Positions 39,515 through 48,055 of a stretch of DNA of 64,000 nucleotides are shown in pieces; positions within the stretch are counted from its first letter, which is position 1; each line of letters begins with the position of its first letter. The position numbers were made by a program, and so were the translations under genes. The stretch spans positions 59,682 to 123,681 of the forward strand of contig NZ_JARWQD010000290.1 in assembly GCF_029869545.1 (NCBI RefSeq), written 5' to 3'. The DNA comes from Nocardia wallacei (lineage in GTDB: Bacteria > Actinomycetota > Actinomycetes > Mycobacteriales > Mycobacteriaceae). Below the pieces are notes generated by a model. That model ran no database searches. It saw only the letters and a list, made by a program, of their open reading frames with translations, and had not been told where the DNA came from.

Positions 39515-39540
39515 GCCGGGTGGCCGCGCGGGGCACGGCA

Positions 39541-41418
39541 TTACTTCCGGCGTCTGCCCGTCTCCCCCTCGACCTCCGCCGCAACCCCTCCGGCCCCGTC
39601 CCCTTCCGGCCCGATCACCTTGCGCTCATCAGCCTCCGCCCCGGCACTCACGGGTGCGACCATCTCAGCGCCGGTGACCTCCGGCCCGACGATCTCGGGC
39701 GGGGCCACCTTGGGGCTCGCGGTTCCCGGCACAACCTCGGGGGCGGTGGCCTCCGGGGCAATCACCTTGGGCTCCAAGGCATCCGGAGCGGCCCGGGGGG
39801 TACCGGTTTCCGGGGCGACCACTTTGGGGCCGGAGGGATCTGCCGAGACCCGTTTGCGGTCGGCGGGTTCCGGTGCGAAGACCTTCGGCTCGGGGGCCGT
39901 GGTCTCCGCAGCCGCGGGCCGGGTGCCTTTCGACCAAGGGGTCGCCCCGGTTTTGTGTTCGGCGGCAGGGTTGGTCACGTTCCGCGTGGGGCCTCGGCGA
40001 CCCGGTTTCGGACTGCCCGTTCGTCCGGTGCGCTGCCAGGGCGTGGACGGCTGCGACTGCCCCCGCGAAGGTTGGGCGGCGCCCTGCCCCGCCCGGGGGC
40101 CGCCTTGGCCCCGGGGAGCGCCTTGCTGTTGCCCGGGAGAGTTCGTGTCGGACGACGGAGCGGATCCGGCAGTGGCCGCAGTTATTGCGCTCGAAGCCGA
40201 GTTACCCTGTTGTACAAGGTTTTCCGAACCGACCGGCGAAATGACCGACGGCGCGTGCTGCCCGGTGGACACTCCCCGCTCCGAAACGCCTTCCCCCACC
40301 GGGGAGGTGACGCCGCGTGCCCCGGCCGGAGAGGTGACGCCGTCGGCCGCCACCGGTGAAGGTGACACCGCCGCACGGTCGGCGGCGAGGTCGCCCGTGC
40401 CGGGTCGGCCTGCGGATTGCGCAGCGGCCGGGCGGTTTTCGGAGGCAGCCGCCGGGCGATCCGACTGCTCCGGGCGGTCCCGCGTCGGTGCCGTCGCGCT
40501 CGGGCGATCGGCCCCGGAGTGACGCGGGGTCGAGCTTCCGTCGCCCACACCGCTGGTTGGCACCTGCGACACGGGGGACGGTACGGCGCCCGGTGGCACA
40601 CCCGCTCCCTGCGGTCGACTGTCGTGGCCGGGCGCACCCGGCAGCGGCCCGGACGGCCCGCCCGGGTCCGTGGCGGGTGCTTCTCCGAGGCCGTCGGGGC
40701 GGCCGAAGTCCAGTGCCGCAACGTTTTCCGCGAACCGCTTCGAATGGTCGAGCATGTCGTCGGCGTACTTGTCGAGCAGGTCGGCGTAGCGCAGCACCTC
40801 GTCGGGATCGATGCGAAGCTCCTGCGGCGATGACGACGGCACCCCGAGCTCATCGGCCGCCTTGCGGTAGACGGCCCCATTGATCATGCGCTCGACGGTC
40901 TCCTCGAGGGGTTCGATCGCCTTGCCGATCACCTCGGCGGCGATGTACCCGATCAACATGTCTTCCATGGCCGACAAGATCCTGTGAGCGGCCCCCCGGA
41001 CCGCCAGCGTCAGCGCCGCCGACGCTCCACCCGTCGCCATGGTGGCCGCCATGATGGACACGTAGCTGGCAGCCAACGCGGCCAATGAGGCCAGGACTGC
41101 GACCTTCACGGCGGTGATCACCTCCGCCGCGATGTCGAGCGCCCTCGCCACCATTCGGCACCCTCGATCGAGCTCCGCCATATTGCCGGTGCTCATGCGC
41201 GCCCACGCCGCGACCAATTGCTCGTAGGAGTAGCCCGAATAGACCGAGCCCATCTCGTTCACCGCACCGGTCGCCGCTTCGTGGGTGTTCGCGACATTCT
41301 GGGCATAGGTACGCACCTGACGGGCGAGCTCGCGGACCTGGTCCTCATCGATATCCGGATACGGGACACCCAGAAAATTCAGAAAGGCCGCGACCTCGTG
41401 CGGTACCTCGACGCCCAC
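39541..41418 (-). CDS. WXG100-like (CpnT-type N-terminal) protein with disordered basic/proline C-terminus
   Basis: A 625-residue protein. The first ~160 residues follow the WXG100-like helical hairpin seen at the N-terminus of large T7SS substrates in this order: it starts MGVEVPHEVAAFL and has an acidic PDIDEDQV turn and long Ala-rich helices. A more hydrophobic helical stretch follows (residues about 100-140). The rest is disordered, with repeats of the form P-K-V-x-A-P-E and two TPW motifs followed by basic residues (TPWQRTGR and TPWSKGTR). No toxin domain is seen at the C-terminus. The gene converges on the giant gene with only 26 bases between stop codons. It may be a secretion partner or chaperone-type substrate of an ESX system; this is inference. 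Confidence 0.8.
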   Translation of the reverse strand: MGVEVPHEVAAFLNFLGVPYPDIDEDQVRELARQVRTYAQNVANTHEAATGAVNEMGSVYSGYSYEQLVAAWARMSTGNMAELDRGCRMVARALDIAAEVITAVKVAVLASLAALAASYVSIMAATMATGGASAALTLAVRGAAHRILSAMEDMLIGYIAAEVIGKAIEPLEETVERMINGAVYRKAADELGVPSSSPQELRIDPDEVLRYADLLDKYADDMLDHSKRFAENVAALDFGRPDGLGEAPATDPGGPSGPLPGAPGHDSRPQGAGVPPGAVPSPVSQVPTSGVGDGSSTPRHSGADRPSATAPTRDRPEQSDRPAAASENRPAAAQSAGRPGTGDLAADRAAVSPSPVAADGVTSPAGARGVTSPVGEGVSERGVSTGQHAPSVISPVGSENLVQQGNSASSAITAATAGSAPSSDTNSPGQQQGAPRGQGGPRAGQGAAQPSRGQSQPSTPWQRTGRTGSPKPGRRGPTRNVTNPAAEHKTGATPWSKGTRPAAAETTAPEPKVFAPEPADRKRVSADPSGPKVVAPETGTPRAAPDALEPKVIAPEATAPEVVPGTASPKVAPPEIVGPEVTGAEMVAPVSAGAEADERKVIGPEGDGAGGVAAEVEGETGRRRK

Positions 41419-41555
41419 GCCCGCGTCCTAGATTCGGAGCGAGGACGCGAGATCGGCCCCCATCGGAGGCTCCGACGTCACGGTCCGCGCCTTCAGGCCG
41501 TCGATGCATCGGCGCGTTGCGTTGGCATAGCGCGGCCGCCTTCCCGTCTCCTTGA
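41419..41555. other. Intergenic gap, no feature seen
   Basis: About 137 bases between two minus-strand genes. I see no clear hairpin, promoter or small ORF with a ribosome-binding site. Confidence 0.4.
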
Positions 41556-43946
41556 TCAAGTGAACTCACCACCGTCGCTCGTGGTGGCGGCGTCGGTGCC
41601 GGACCCGGAACCGGCATCGCCGGTGGGGACGGAGCCGGAGGCCGCGTCGCTGGTCTCGGTGGCATCGGTGCCGGAGCCCGAGCCACTGCTCGGATCGTCG
41701 GCGCCAGCATCCGAACCGGAATCGGCACCAGCGTCCGGCCCACTGCCCGAATCAGCATCACTTCCTGAGCCAGCGCCAACAACCGAAGCAGTACCAGTAC
41801 CCGAACCGCTGCCCGAGCCCGAACCACTACCCGAATCCACACCAGTACCCGAACCACTACCGCTACCCGAATCAGGGCCAGCACCCGCGCCATTGCCCGG
41901 GTCGAGGCTGTCGGCGGGGTCGGTGCCGTATTCGCCTCCGCTGTAGAGCATTCCGTCAAGGCCGGAGGCAAGAGCAGGTCCGGCCGCAGCGGCCATGGCT
42001 GCGGCAGCGGCCATGGCGGGTCCGAGAGCCCCCATGCCGCCACCGGGGACAGCGCCGGGAGTCGACGGTGGCGGGCTGGACGGAGGCGGATCGGCGGGAT
42101 CCGGGTCGACCGGGTCGGGGTCGATCGGATCCGGATCGGAGGGATCGGCGGGGTCCGGCTCGGTGGGATCGGTCGGATCCGGCTCGATCGGATCTATCGG
42201 ATCGGGCTCGATGGGGTCGGGACTGATCGGATCCGGCGTGATCGGATCGGGGTTGATCGGACCTGGATCGATCGGACCCGGATTGGTCGGGCCGGGGTTC
42301 GCCGGACCGGGATCGGTCGGGCCGGGATTCGCCGGACCTGGATCGATCGGCTTGGGGTCGGTCAGACCGGGATTCTGGGGATCGGGCTTGGTCGGATCGG
42401 GCTTGGTCGAATCGGGTCCGGTGGCACCGGGTGGCGGCGCGGCATGGCCACCGCCGTCGGAATCGTCGTCCCCGCCCATCATGTCAGCGAGCAAATAACC
42501 ACCGACACCAGCGGCAGCAACGAGGCCGACAGTCTTGAGGCCCTTGAAGGAACCGCTGGCACCGCTCCCCCCGCCGGAACCGCTGGCGCCACTCGCACCA
42601 CTTCCACCACCGGGCCCCGACACACCAGGCCCACCCCCACCCTGCGGCGGCCGGTTCGGATGGTTCAAATTCACCCCACCCTGCTGCCCACCAGGCCCAT
42701 TACCCCCACCAGGGGCCGGAGCGCCTGGGGCCGGAGCGGCAGGGGCCGGGCCATTGGCACCCGGCGCCGGACCGTTCGCACCCTGCGCCGGACCGTTCGC
42801 ACCCGGCGCGGGACCATTGGCACCCGGCGCCGGACCATTCGCGCCCTGCGCCGGACCGTTCGCACCCGGCGCGGGACCATTGGCACCCGGCGCCGGACCA
42901 TTCGCACCTTGCCCCGGACCATTCGCACCTTGCCCCGGACCATTGGCGGCAGGGGCCGGACCGTTGGAGTCGGGGTCACCTCCGCCGGAATTGTCGCCAC
43001 CGGATCGGGACGCTGCCCTGTCGGCCTCCCATAGTGCGTATTCTTCCGGGTGGTCCCGCTGCTCCCAGCTCATGACATTCCTGGTCATGGCGGCATCGAG
43101 GGAATCCGGGTCCCGGTCGATATCGGCCTGATAACCGTCGAGAGTACGGCGGAATTCGTCGCGATCGAACGGCACGTCGATACGTTCGCCATCGCCATCA
43201 TCGCGGTCGGCACGACTCGCCCCATCGCCACCGGACCCGTCATCCCCAGAGCCACCTTCACCACGGCCGCCACCGCGCGCGCCATCGGCACCGGAGCCAG
43301 GCGTTCCGGTTTCCTCCTCGCCGGGACCGCGCAACGGCTGCCAGAGGTGAGCGGCTTCCCTTTCCGCCCTTTCCTCCTCCCATGCGCGATATTCGGCAGG
43401 GTGATCCCTGCCCATCCGGTCCATGTGGGCCTGTATGGCATGGGCCTCGGCCGAAGCCGGATCGTCCCTCATCCGATCCCGAAGGCGGTCGAGCTTGCCA
43501 CGGAATTCGTCCCGATCGAAACCGTCGTCGGACCTAGGTCCCAGCCGCCGTGCACCTTCCTCACGCATCGCCTGCAACTGCTCGGGCGAGAGCCGGTAGC
43601 CGCCGATGACCTCATTACTATTGCCGGCACCGGTACCGCTGTCGCCGGAACCGGTAGCGCCGGGGCCATCCGAGTTCGACGGCTCGGTCTCGCTCCGCCT
43701 TACCGGATTCGGAGTAGCGGTGGTGTCAGGACCTCTGCCCGATCCGGAATCCTCACCGCCCGAGACGATCGGAACGTTTTCTTCGTCTCGGCGGCCGAGG
43801 GCTCCGGCTGTTCTGCGAAGCGGGTCGGTGACGTCCGTCCCGACAGCCCGTCGCTGGTAGAGGCCGAGCCTCCGCACCAACCTCACCGCCGCATCGACGA
43901 GCGGTCCGAGCCCATTCGATTCCGGGCCGTCCGGGATCCTAGCCAC
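41556..43946 (-). CDS. Low-complexity protein with one transmembrane helix and duplicated DHPxEY motif
   Basis: A 796-residue protein with a GTG start (43944-43946). Two ~55-residue segments (residues 143-197 and 260-313) share FDRDEFR, a helical middle and DHP-[AE]-EYxxWE, so a short domain is duplicated. Next come about nine ANGPxxG repeats (residues 334-402; 42741-42947), a Gly/Ser stretch and a single hydrophobic segment (residues 469-489). After it come (D/N)PxP repeats (residues 510-640) and a Ser-Gly-Asp-rich tail. The layout fits a cell-envelope or T7SS-related protein with flexible arms on both sides of the membrane helix. No catalytic domain is seen. The GTG start has a purine-rich upstream stretch, but a later start is possible. 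Confidence 0.75.
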   Translation of the reverse strand: MARIPDGPESNGLGPLVDAAVRLVRRLGLYQRRAVGTDVTDPLRRTAGALGRRDEENVPIVSGGEDSGSGRGPDTTATPNPVRRSETEPSNSDGPGATGSGDSGTGAGNSNEVIGGYRLSPEQLQAMREEGARRLGPRSDDGFDRDEFRGKLDRLRDRMRDDPASAEAHAIQAHMDRMGRDHPAEYRAWEEERAEREAAHLWQPLRGPGEEETGTPGSGADGARGGGRGEGGSGDDGSGGDGASRADRDDGDGERIDVPFDRDEFRRTLDGYQADIDRDPDSLDAAMTRNVMSWEQRDHPEEYALWEADRAASRSGGDNSGGGDPDSNGPAPAANGPGQGANGPGQGANGPAPGANGPAPGANGPAQGANGPAPGANGPAPGANGPAQGANGPAPGANGPAPAAPAPGAPAPGGGNGPGGQQGGVNLNHPNRPPQGGGGPGVSGPGGGSGASGASGSGGGSGASGSFKGLKTVGLVAAAGVGGYLLADMMGGDDDSDGGGHAAPPPGATGPDSTKPDPTKPDPQNPGLTDPKPIDPGPANPGPTDPGPANPGPTNPGPIDPGPINPDPITPDPISPDPIEPDPIDPIEPDPTDPTEPDPADPSDPDPIDPDPVDPDPADPPPSSPPPSTPGAVPGGGMGALGPAMAAAAAMAAAAGPALASGLDGMLYSGGEYGTDPADSLDPGNGAGAGPDSGSGSGSGTGVDSGSGSGSGSGSGTGTASVVGAGSGSDADSGSGPDAGADSGSDAGADDPSSGSGSGTDATETSDAASGSVPTGDAGSGSGTDAATTSDGGEFT

Positions 43947-44086
43947 CGGCTATCACGCCCCGCCGTCACGCATATCGCCAGTGTCACCTATGTTTTCGAC
44001 GCCAATTTCCCCACCGGGTCACTCCGATTCTCGCCTATCCCCAGCACTGGTGAATTGGCCGCTGGCGCAGGTCGTACGGTCGCACG
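43947..44086. other. Divergent intergenic region
   Basis: About 140 bases between the divergent genes at 43946 (-) and 44087 (+). It must hold promoters for both, but I cannot point to convincing -10/-35 boxes. Confidence 0.35.
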
Positions 44087-44785
44087 ATGGACCCGTCCCG
44101 CTGCGCAGTTCTCGTTCCGGTCGGCGGACATATCGAACTCGCCTGTGCCCGCGGACTCGCCGAACTCGAAAGGCGCGGCTACACCGTGCGTTACGTTTCC
44201 GGCTATTCGGCCATCGATCAAGGGCGCAGTCAGATGGCGACGGATGCGCTGCGCGACGGATTCGATGCCCTGATGTGGATCGATGCGGACATCGGGTTCG
44301 AGGCGGATTCGGTGGATCGGCTGCGCAAGCACGGACTGCCCGTGGTGAGCGGGATCTATCCGAAGAAGAACAGGCGGCAACTGGCCTGCCATCTGCTGCC
44401 GGGCACCAAGCAGGTCGTGTTCGGCGAGGGCGGCGGGCTGCTGGAAATCAAATATGCCGCGGCGGGTTTCCTCTTCACACATCGGTCGGTGTATGAGGCG
44501 ATCTTCGAGCATGAGCGCCTGCCGATCTGCAACACGCAGTTCGGCCGCCCCACCGTGCCGTACTTCCTGCCGATGATCGAGCCCGACGGCGAGAACCACT
44601 GGTACCTCGGCGAGGACTATGCGTTCTGTGAACGCGCGCGCCGCAGCGGATTCCGGATCATGGCGGACTCCGGCATTCGTCTCCACCACATCGGCGGACG
44701 GGACTACAGCTGGGAGGATGCGGGCACGGATTTCCCGCGCTACGCCACCTACAACTTCGTCCTTCAGAGCGACGACGAGTCGTAA
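44087..44785 (+). CDS. Glycosyltransferase-like protein (GT2-type, small)
   Basis: A 232-residue protein with an N-terminal strand VLVPVGGHIE and the metal-site strand MWIDADIGFEADS (DxD-type). Downstream it has GEDYAFCERARRSGF, a typical GT-A acceptor-side motif, followed by a histidine-rich LHHIGG. These features fit a GT-A fold glycosyltransferase that moves a sugar from a nucleotide-sugar. The acceptor cannot be inferred. No membrane segment or signal peptide is visible. A strong hairpin follows its stop codon. Confidence 0.8.
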   Translation: MDPSRCAVLVPVGGHIELACARGLAELERRGYTVRYVSGYSAIDQGRSQMATDALRDGFDALMWIDADIGFEADSVDRLRKHGLPVVSGIYPKKNRRQLACHLLPGTKQVVFGEGGGLLEIKYAAAGFLFTHRSVYEAIFEHERLPICNTQFGRPTVPYFLPMIEPDGENHWYLGEDYAFCERARRSGFRIMADSGIRLHHIGGRDYSWEDAGTDFPRYATYNFVLQSDDES

Positions 44786-44791
44786 GGAATT

Positions 44792-44835
44792 ACCCCCGGA
44801 CCGCGGTGAGGGTATGAGGGCCGCGGGCCGGGGGT
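44792..44835. terminator. Bidirectional terminator-like hairpin
   Basis: ACCCCCGG[A]CCGCGG pairs with CCGCGGGCCGGGGGT across a 14-base loop (15-base stem, one mismatch). It lies between the convergent glycosyltransferase and whiB genes, 7 bases after one stop. There is no U-tract, as is common for actinobacterial terminators. Confidence 0.65.
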
Positions 44836-44845
44836 GAGAACGAGA

Positions 44846-45253
44846 TTACCTCCCGCACAAAGAATTTGGTTCCCAATGATGGGGAGTCGGGCCGGTGTGC
44901 GCGAGGGCGACCTCGCGTCGCGGGCCGCGATGGGGCACCGCGGGCTCCTGCGTACCGCCCGGCGGGATGGGTGGCAGCTGCCGGGTCCGGGCGTGCCGAC
45001 GACGCTCCTCCTCCGACATACCGCCCCAGATGCCGTACGGCTCGGCCGCCGACAGCGCGTACTCGCGACAGGCGGCCAGGACCGGGCAGTCACGACAGAT
45101 CCGCTTCGCGTTGCGCTCCCGGTCCGCTCGTGCGCGACCGCGCTCACCGTCCGGATGGAAGAACACCGCCGAATCCACGCCACGGCACGATCCCTGCAGC
45201 TGCCACTCCCAGGATTCGGCGGCGAGACTGCGAAGACGAGCAACCGCGGGCAT
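44846..45253 (-). CDS. WhiB-family [4Fe-4S] transcriptional regulator, WhiB3-like
   Basis: A 135-residue protein. Four cysteines fit WhiB: GSCRG, then CRDC and AAC, followed by the YGIWGG turn. WEWQLQGSCRG and FFHPDGERGRARA closely resemble WhiB3-type proteins. The chosen ATG (45251-45253) has GAGGAG seven bases upstream; the preceding TTG is less likely. WhiB proteins bind an iron-sulfur cluster and region 4 of the primary sigma factor, and WhiB3-type members respond to redox state. The C-terminal arm is longer and less basic than usual. Confidence 0.88.
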   Translation of the reverse strand: MPAVARLRSLAAESWEWQLQGSCRGVDSAVFFHPDGERGRARADRERNAKRICRDCPVLAACREYALSAAEPYGIWGGMSEEERRRHARTRQLPPIPPGGTQEPAVPHRGPRREVALAHTGPTPHHWEPNSLCGR

Positions 45254-45314
45254 CAGCAACTCCTCGATGCCGCAAACATGTGGTCAGCTTAGGATCTCCC
45301 CACGTATGGGAACC

Positions 45315-45339
45315 GATCCCGGCCAAAAGCACACCGGGA
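45315..45339. repeat. 25-base palindromic intergenic element, copy 1
   Basis: TCCCGG and CCGGGA arms flank an 11-base A-rich loop. An identical 25-base sequence occurs at 63736-63760, where it overlaps the stop codon of an EspG-like gene. It could be a hairpin terminator or part of a larger repeat family. Confidence 0.7.
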
Positions 45340-45342
45340 CAA

Positions 45343-45485
45343 GGATGATGGCGCGCAGAACAACGGGACGCGCCGAGACAACGGAACACGCACCGCAACA
45401 ACGGGGACGCGTGCCGCAACAACCGGACACGCACCGCAACAAGCACGGTACACACGCCGGAACAACCACGGACACAGGCCGGGAC
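45343..45485. repeat. Degenerate tandem repeat of about 20-21 bases
   Basis: About seven units with a core such as CACCGCAACAACGG (for example near 45386, 45407 and 45427) follow the palindromic element. Spacing drifts between 18 and 23 bases. The right edge of the window has the same arrangement of palindrome followed by tandem units. Confidence 0.6.
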
Positions 45486-45529
45486 GCCACGGACGTGCGG
45501 TGGGGCGATGGTGGTCGGGCGGTTCGGGG

Positions 45530-48049
45530 TTACTGCCGCGGGCGGGCGGGGCGCTGTCGGGATTCTGCTCGGACTCGGTCGGCGAGTTCGGCGGGGATGT
45601 GTTCGACAACCACGGATCTGTTGCGGGCGAACAGCTTTCGGCGGATCGAGACCACCTGGGCGTCGACGGTGCGGACGGAGGTGCCGCGGCGACCGGCGAT
45701 GGCGCTGTTGGGCCATCCGGCCGCCACGAGGACGGCGACGTCCTGTTCGGCGGCCGAGAGGTCGTGCCAGTGCGACGTTGCGGCGGGCGGGGCGGGCGGT
45801 TCGTCGGGGTCTTCGGGAAGCGTCAGCGTGCCCAGGAAGTATCGCTGCAGCTCCTCGAGTTCGGGACGCAGGCGTGCGCCGCGCCGGGCCGCGGCCGCAT
45901 ACCCGGGCCGCCCCAGTACCGAGGTGGCCACCTCGACGGCCCGCGCGATCCCCCGCGCCACCAGCGGCACCCGATGCGGATCGACGCCGATCGACCGGTG
46001 CAGCGTCTCGACACCGCCCTGCAGGACCGCGATCTCGGTGGCGGCCGCGGCGAGCTCCGCCGGGTCCGCGAAGCCGCTCGCGATGCGCTCGGCGAGCGCG
46101 TGCGACAGAGATCCTATGCAACAGTGGATGATCCACCCGGACGTCCACGTATTACCCGCCGCGACATGACGTTTCAGAATCTCCCGGCCCAGCTCGATCG
46201 CGTCCCGCTTGCCGTCGACGGTAACCTCGGCGATCAGCACACGCAGATCGTGTTCCGAGATCACCCATCCGGCAACGGCTTCCAACGATCGATCCACCTG
46301 CCGCCACGGATCTGTATCGCCGCCGCCGAGAAAGGCGCGGGCCAGCGACGCCGTCAGCTCCGCGCGCCGCACTCCGGCGTGATCGCCCGCCGCGGCGAAT
46401 TTCCTTGCGGCCCGGTCCAATACGTCCATCGCACGCGGGTCCTCGTTCATCAGCAGCAGTTCCTGCCCCCAGGTGAACTCGACCACCGCCGGTAGGCCGA
46501 TATCGGCCTCCGGATCCTCACGCCAGGTCTTGCGCAGCTGCGGATCGGACATGTACGAGGCGACACACTCGTCGAGCAGTTGCGCGGTGTAGGCGCTGCG
46601 CCCCTGCCACAGGGCCGCGATGCCGACCCGCGCCGCGGCGGTGATGCGCAGTTCGGCGGGCGCGATATCGGTCCCGCGCGTGACCTCGAGCGCCTGCTCG
46701 GTGAGGTGGGTGACGGCGCGGTTGGCCCCCGCGACGTACGGAACCCGCAGGGCCATCAGGGTACTGGCGCTGGTCAGGCCGATCACCGCCTCCGCCGGAT
46801 CGGTGAGGCTGGACTCGATGCTGAGCAGGATGTTGTCCCACGCCGACCGCGCCCACTCGAGCCACTGCTCCTCGTTCGGGCCGTACCAGGCGGTGTGGCC
46901 CGCGAGCACGCCGTCGCGGTAGTACCGACGATGCCGGGCCAGCAGCCGGTCCGCGGCCTCCGGATCGCGCCGCCGCAGCCGCTCCCGGGCGAAGACCCGC
47001 ACGCTCTCGGGCAGGTAGTAGTACACCGAGGTCGGTGTCATGTGCGTGGACACCAGCGAGCGCTCCACCACCCGCTCCAGAAGGTGCACCACCCGCTCCG
47101 GCGACAGCGGATCGTCGCCGCACACCGCCACGATCGCCTCGAGCTCGGCGCCGCAGCCGCGGCTGTCGTCGCAGGCCGGGTCGAAGCCCGCCGCGAAGAT
47201 CGACATCCGCTCCAGCAGCAATTGCTCACTGCCCGTGCACAATCCGTACGACCAGGCGATGACGTCGTGCACGCTGTGATGGCGTTGCTCGGCGCCCGCG
47301 CGCGCCCCGTGCGACCATTCCAGCCGCTTGTCGTCGGTGTCCCCCGTGAGCTCGCGCAGCACCGCCGACAGCGGCCGGTGCAGCAGGCGGGCCGCGGCCA
47401 ACCGCAGGAACAGCGGGTTGTGGTCGGCGTGCAGGCAGATGCGCGCGGCGAGCCGGTGGGTCTCGGGATCGTCGGGCAGCGGCCGCCCGGTGAGTTCGGC
47501 GCGATACCGGAACAGCTCCAGCGCATGCGCGGCCGACAGCGAGGGCACGGCGACGACCTGTTCGTCGACCCACCCCACCGGTTCGCGGCTGGTCGCGATG
47601 ATGACCAGCCCGGGCACCGTGGTCAGCAGCGCGGTGATCAGGGGACGCACCCCGTCCAGCACGTGCTCGCAGTTGTCCAGTACCAGGAACGTCCGGCAGC
47701 AGTCCCCCGCGGTGAACGTGTCGATCAGGCACTCCCAGGCGCTGCGTCCGGCGATATCGGAGCGCAGCACCGTGCCGACCACCTCCTCGGCGACCGTGTC
47801 GGAGTCGGCCCCCGGCGCCAGCCTGGCCAGCCGGATCCAGTGCACCGCATCGTGTTCCGGGTCGCGGTAGCGCCGCAGCCCCTCGGCGGCCAGGGTCGTC
47901 TTCCCGATCCCGCCGGTACCGACGAGGGTGATCAGCCGGGACTCACCACCGGCCAGGAGCCCGCCGAGATGCTGCAGCTCGGCGTGACGACCGATGAATT
48001 CGCTTGCCGCGGCAGGGATCTCATTGCCGTGGCGAGTTTGCTCGGACAC
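45530..48049 (-). CDS. STAND-type ATPase with C-terminal LuxR helix-turn-helix (LAL-like regulator), copy 1
   Basis: An 839-residue protein with a GTG start; GGAG lies about ten bases upstream. Residues about 40-60 hold the Walker A GTGGIGKTT, followed by Walker B FLVLDNCEH and an IATSREP sensor motif. The middle is TPR-like helical. The last ~65 residues are a LuxR HTH (LSAAEQDVAVLVAAGWPNSA, then IRRKL). Such proteins couple ATP or ligand sensing to transcription. The paralogue at 48056-50584 lies six bases upstream in the same direction, so the two are probably cotranscribed. The signal is unknown. Confidence 0.88.
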   Translation of the reverse strand: MSEQTRHGNEIPAAASEFIGRHAELQHLGGLLAGGESRLITLVGTGGIGKTTLAAEGLRRYRDPEHDAVHWIRLARLAPGADSDTVAEEVVGTVLRSDIAGRSAWECLIDTFTAGDCCRTFLVLDNCEHVLDGVRPLITALLTTVPGLVIIATSREPVGWVDEQVVAVPSLSAAHALELFRYRAELTGRPLPDDPETHRLAARICLHADHNPLFLRLAAARLLHRPLSAVLRELTGDTDDKRLEWSHGARAGAEQRHHSVHDVIAWSYGLCTGSEQLLLERMSIFAAGFDPACDDSRGCGAELEAIVAVCGDDPLSPERVVHLLERVVERSLVSTHMTPTSVYYYLPESVRVFARERLRRRDPEAADRLLARHRRYYRDGVLAGHTAWYGPNEEQWLEWARSAWDNILLSIESSLTDPAEAVIGLTSASTLMALRVPYVAGANRAVTHLTEQALEVTRGTDIAPAELRITAAARVGIAALWQGRSAYTAQLLDECVASYMSDPQLRKTWREDPEADIGLPAVVEFTWGQELLLMNEDPRAMDVLDRAARKFAAAGDHAGVRRAELTASLARAFLGGGDTDPWRQVDRSLEAVAGWVISEHDLRVLIAEVTVDGKRDAIELGREILKRHVAAGNTWTSGWIIHCCIGSLSHALAERIASGFADPAELAAAATEIAVLQGGVETLHRSIGVDPHRVPLVARGIARAVEVATSVLGRPGYAAAARRGARLRPELEELQRYFLGTLTLPEDPDEPPAPPAATSHWHDLSAAEQDVAVLVAAGWPNSAIAGRRGTSVRTVDAQVVSIRRKLFARNRSVVVEHIPAELADRVRAESRQRPARPRQ

Positions 48050-48055
48050 CGATGA

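Larger units (their letters stand above)
45260..45529. other. Intergenic region with compound repeat
   Basis: About 270 bases between whiB and the first LuxR regulator. It holds the whiB promoter region, a 25-base palindromic element (45315-45339) and degenerate tandem repeats (about 45343-45485). No coding sequence is seen. Confidence 0.6.

Noticed and set aside
28560..39511. Claim of aminoglycoside resistance from the APH-like folds
   Set aside because: The fold is shared by many small-molecule kinases. Half of the copies have altered catalytic residues, and the context is not a resistance gene.
42741..42947. CRISPR-like array in the repeat region
   Set aside because: The repeats are in-frame seven-codon units of a coding sequence without spacers.
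43050..44273. Plus-strand frame overlapping the low-complexity protein and the glycosyltransferase
   Set aside because: It overlaps two better-supported genes and has no domain or ribosome-binding site.
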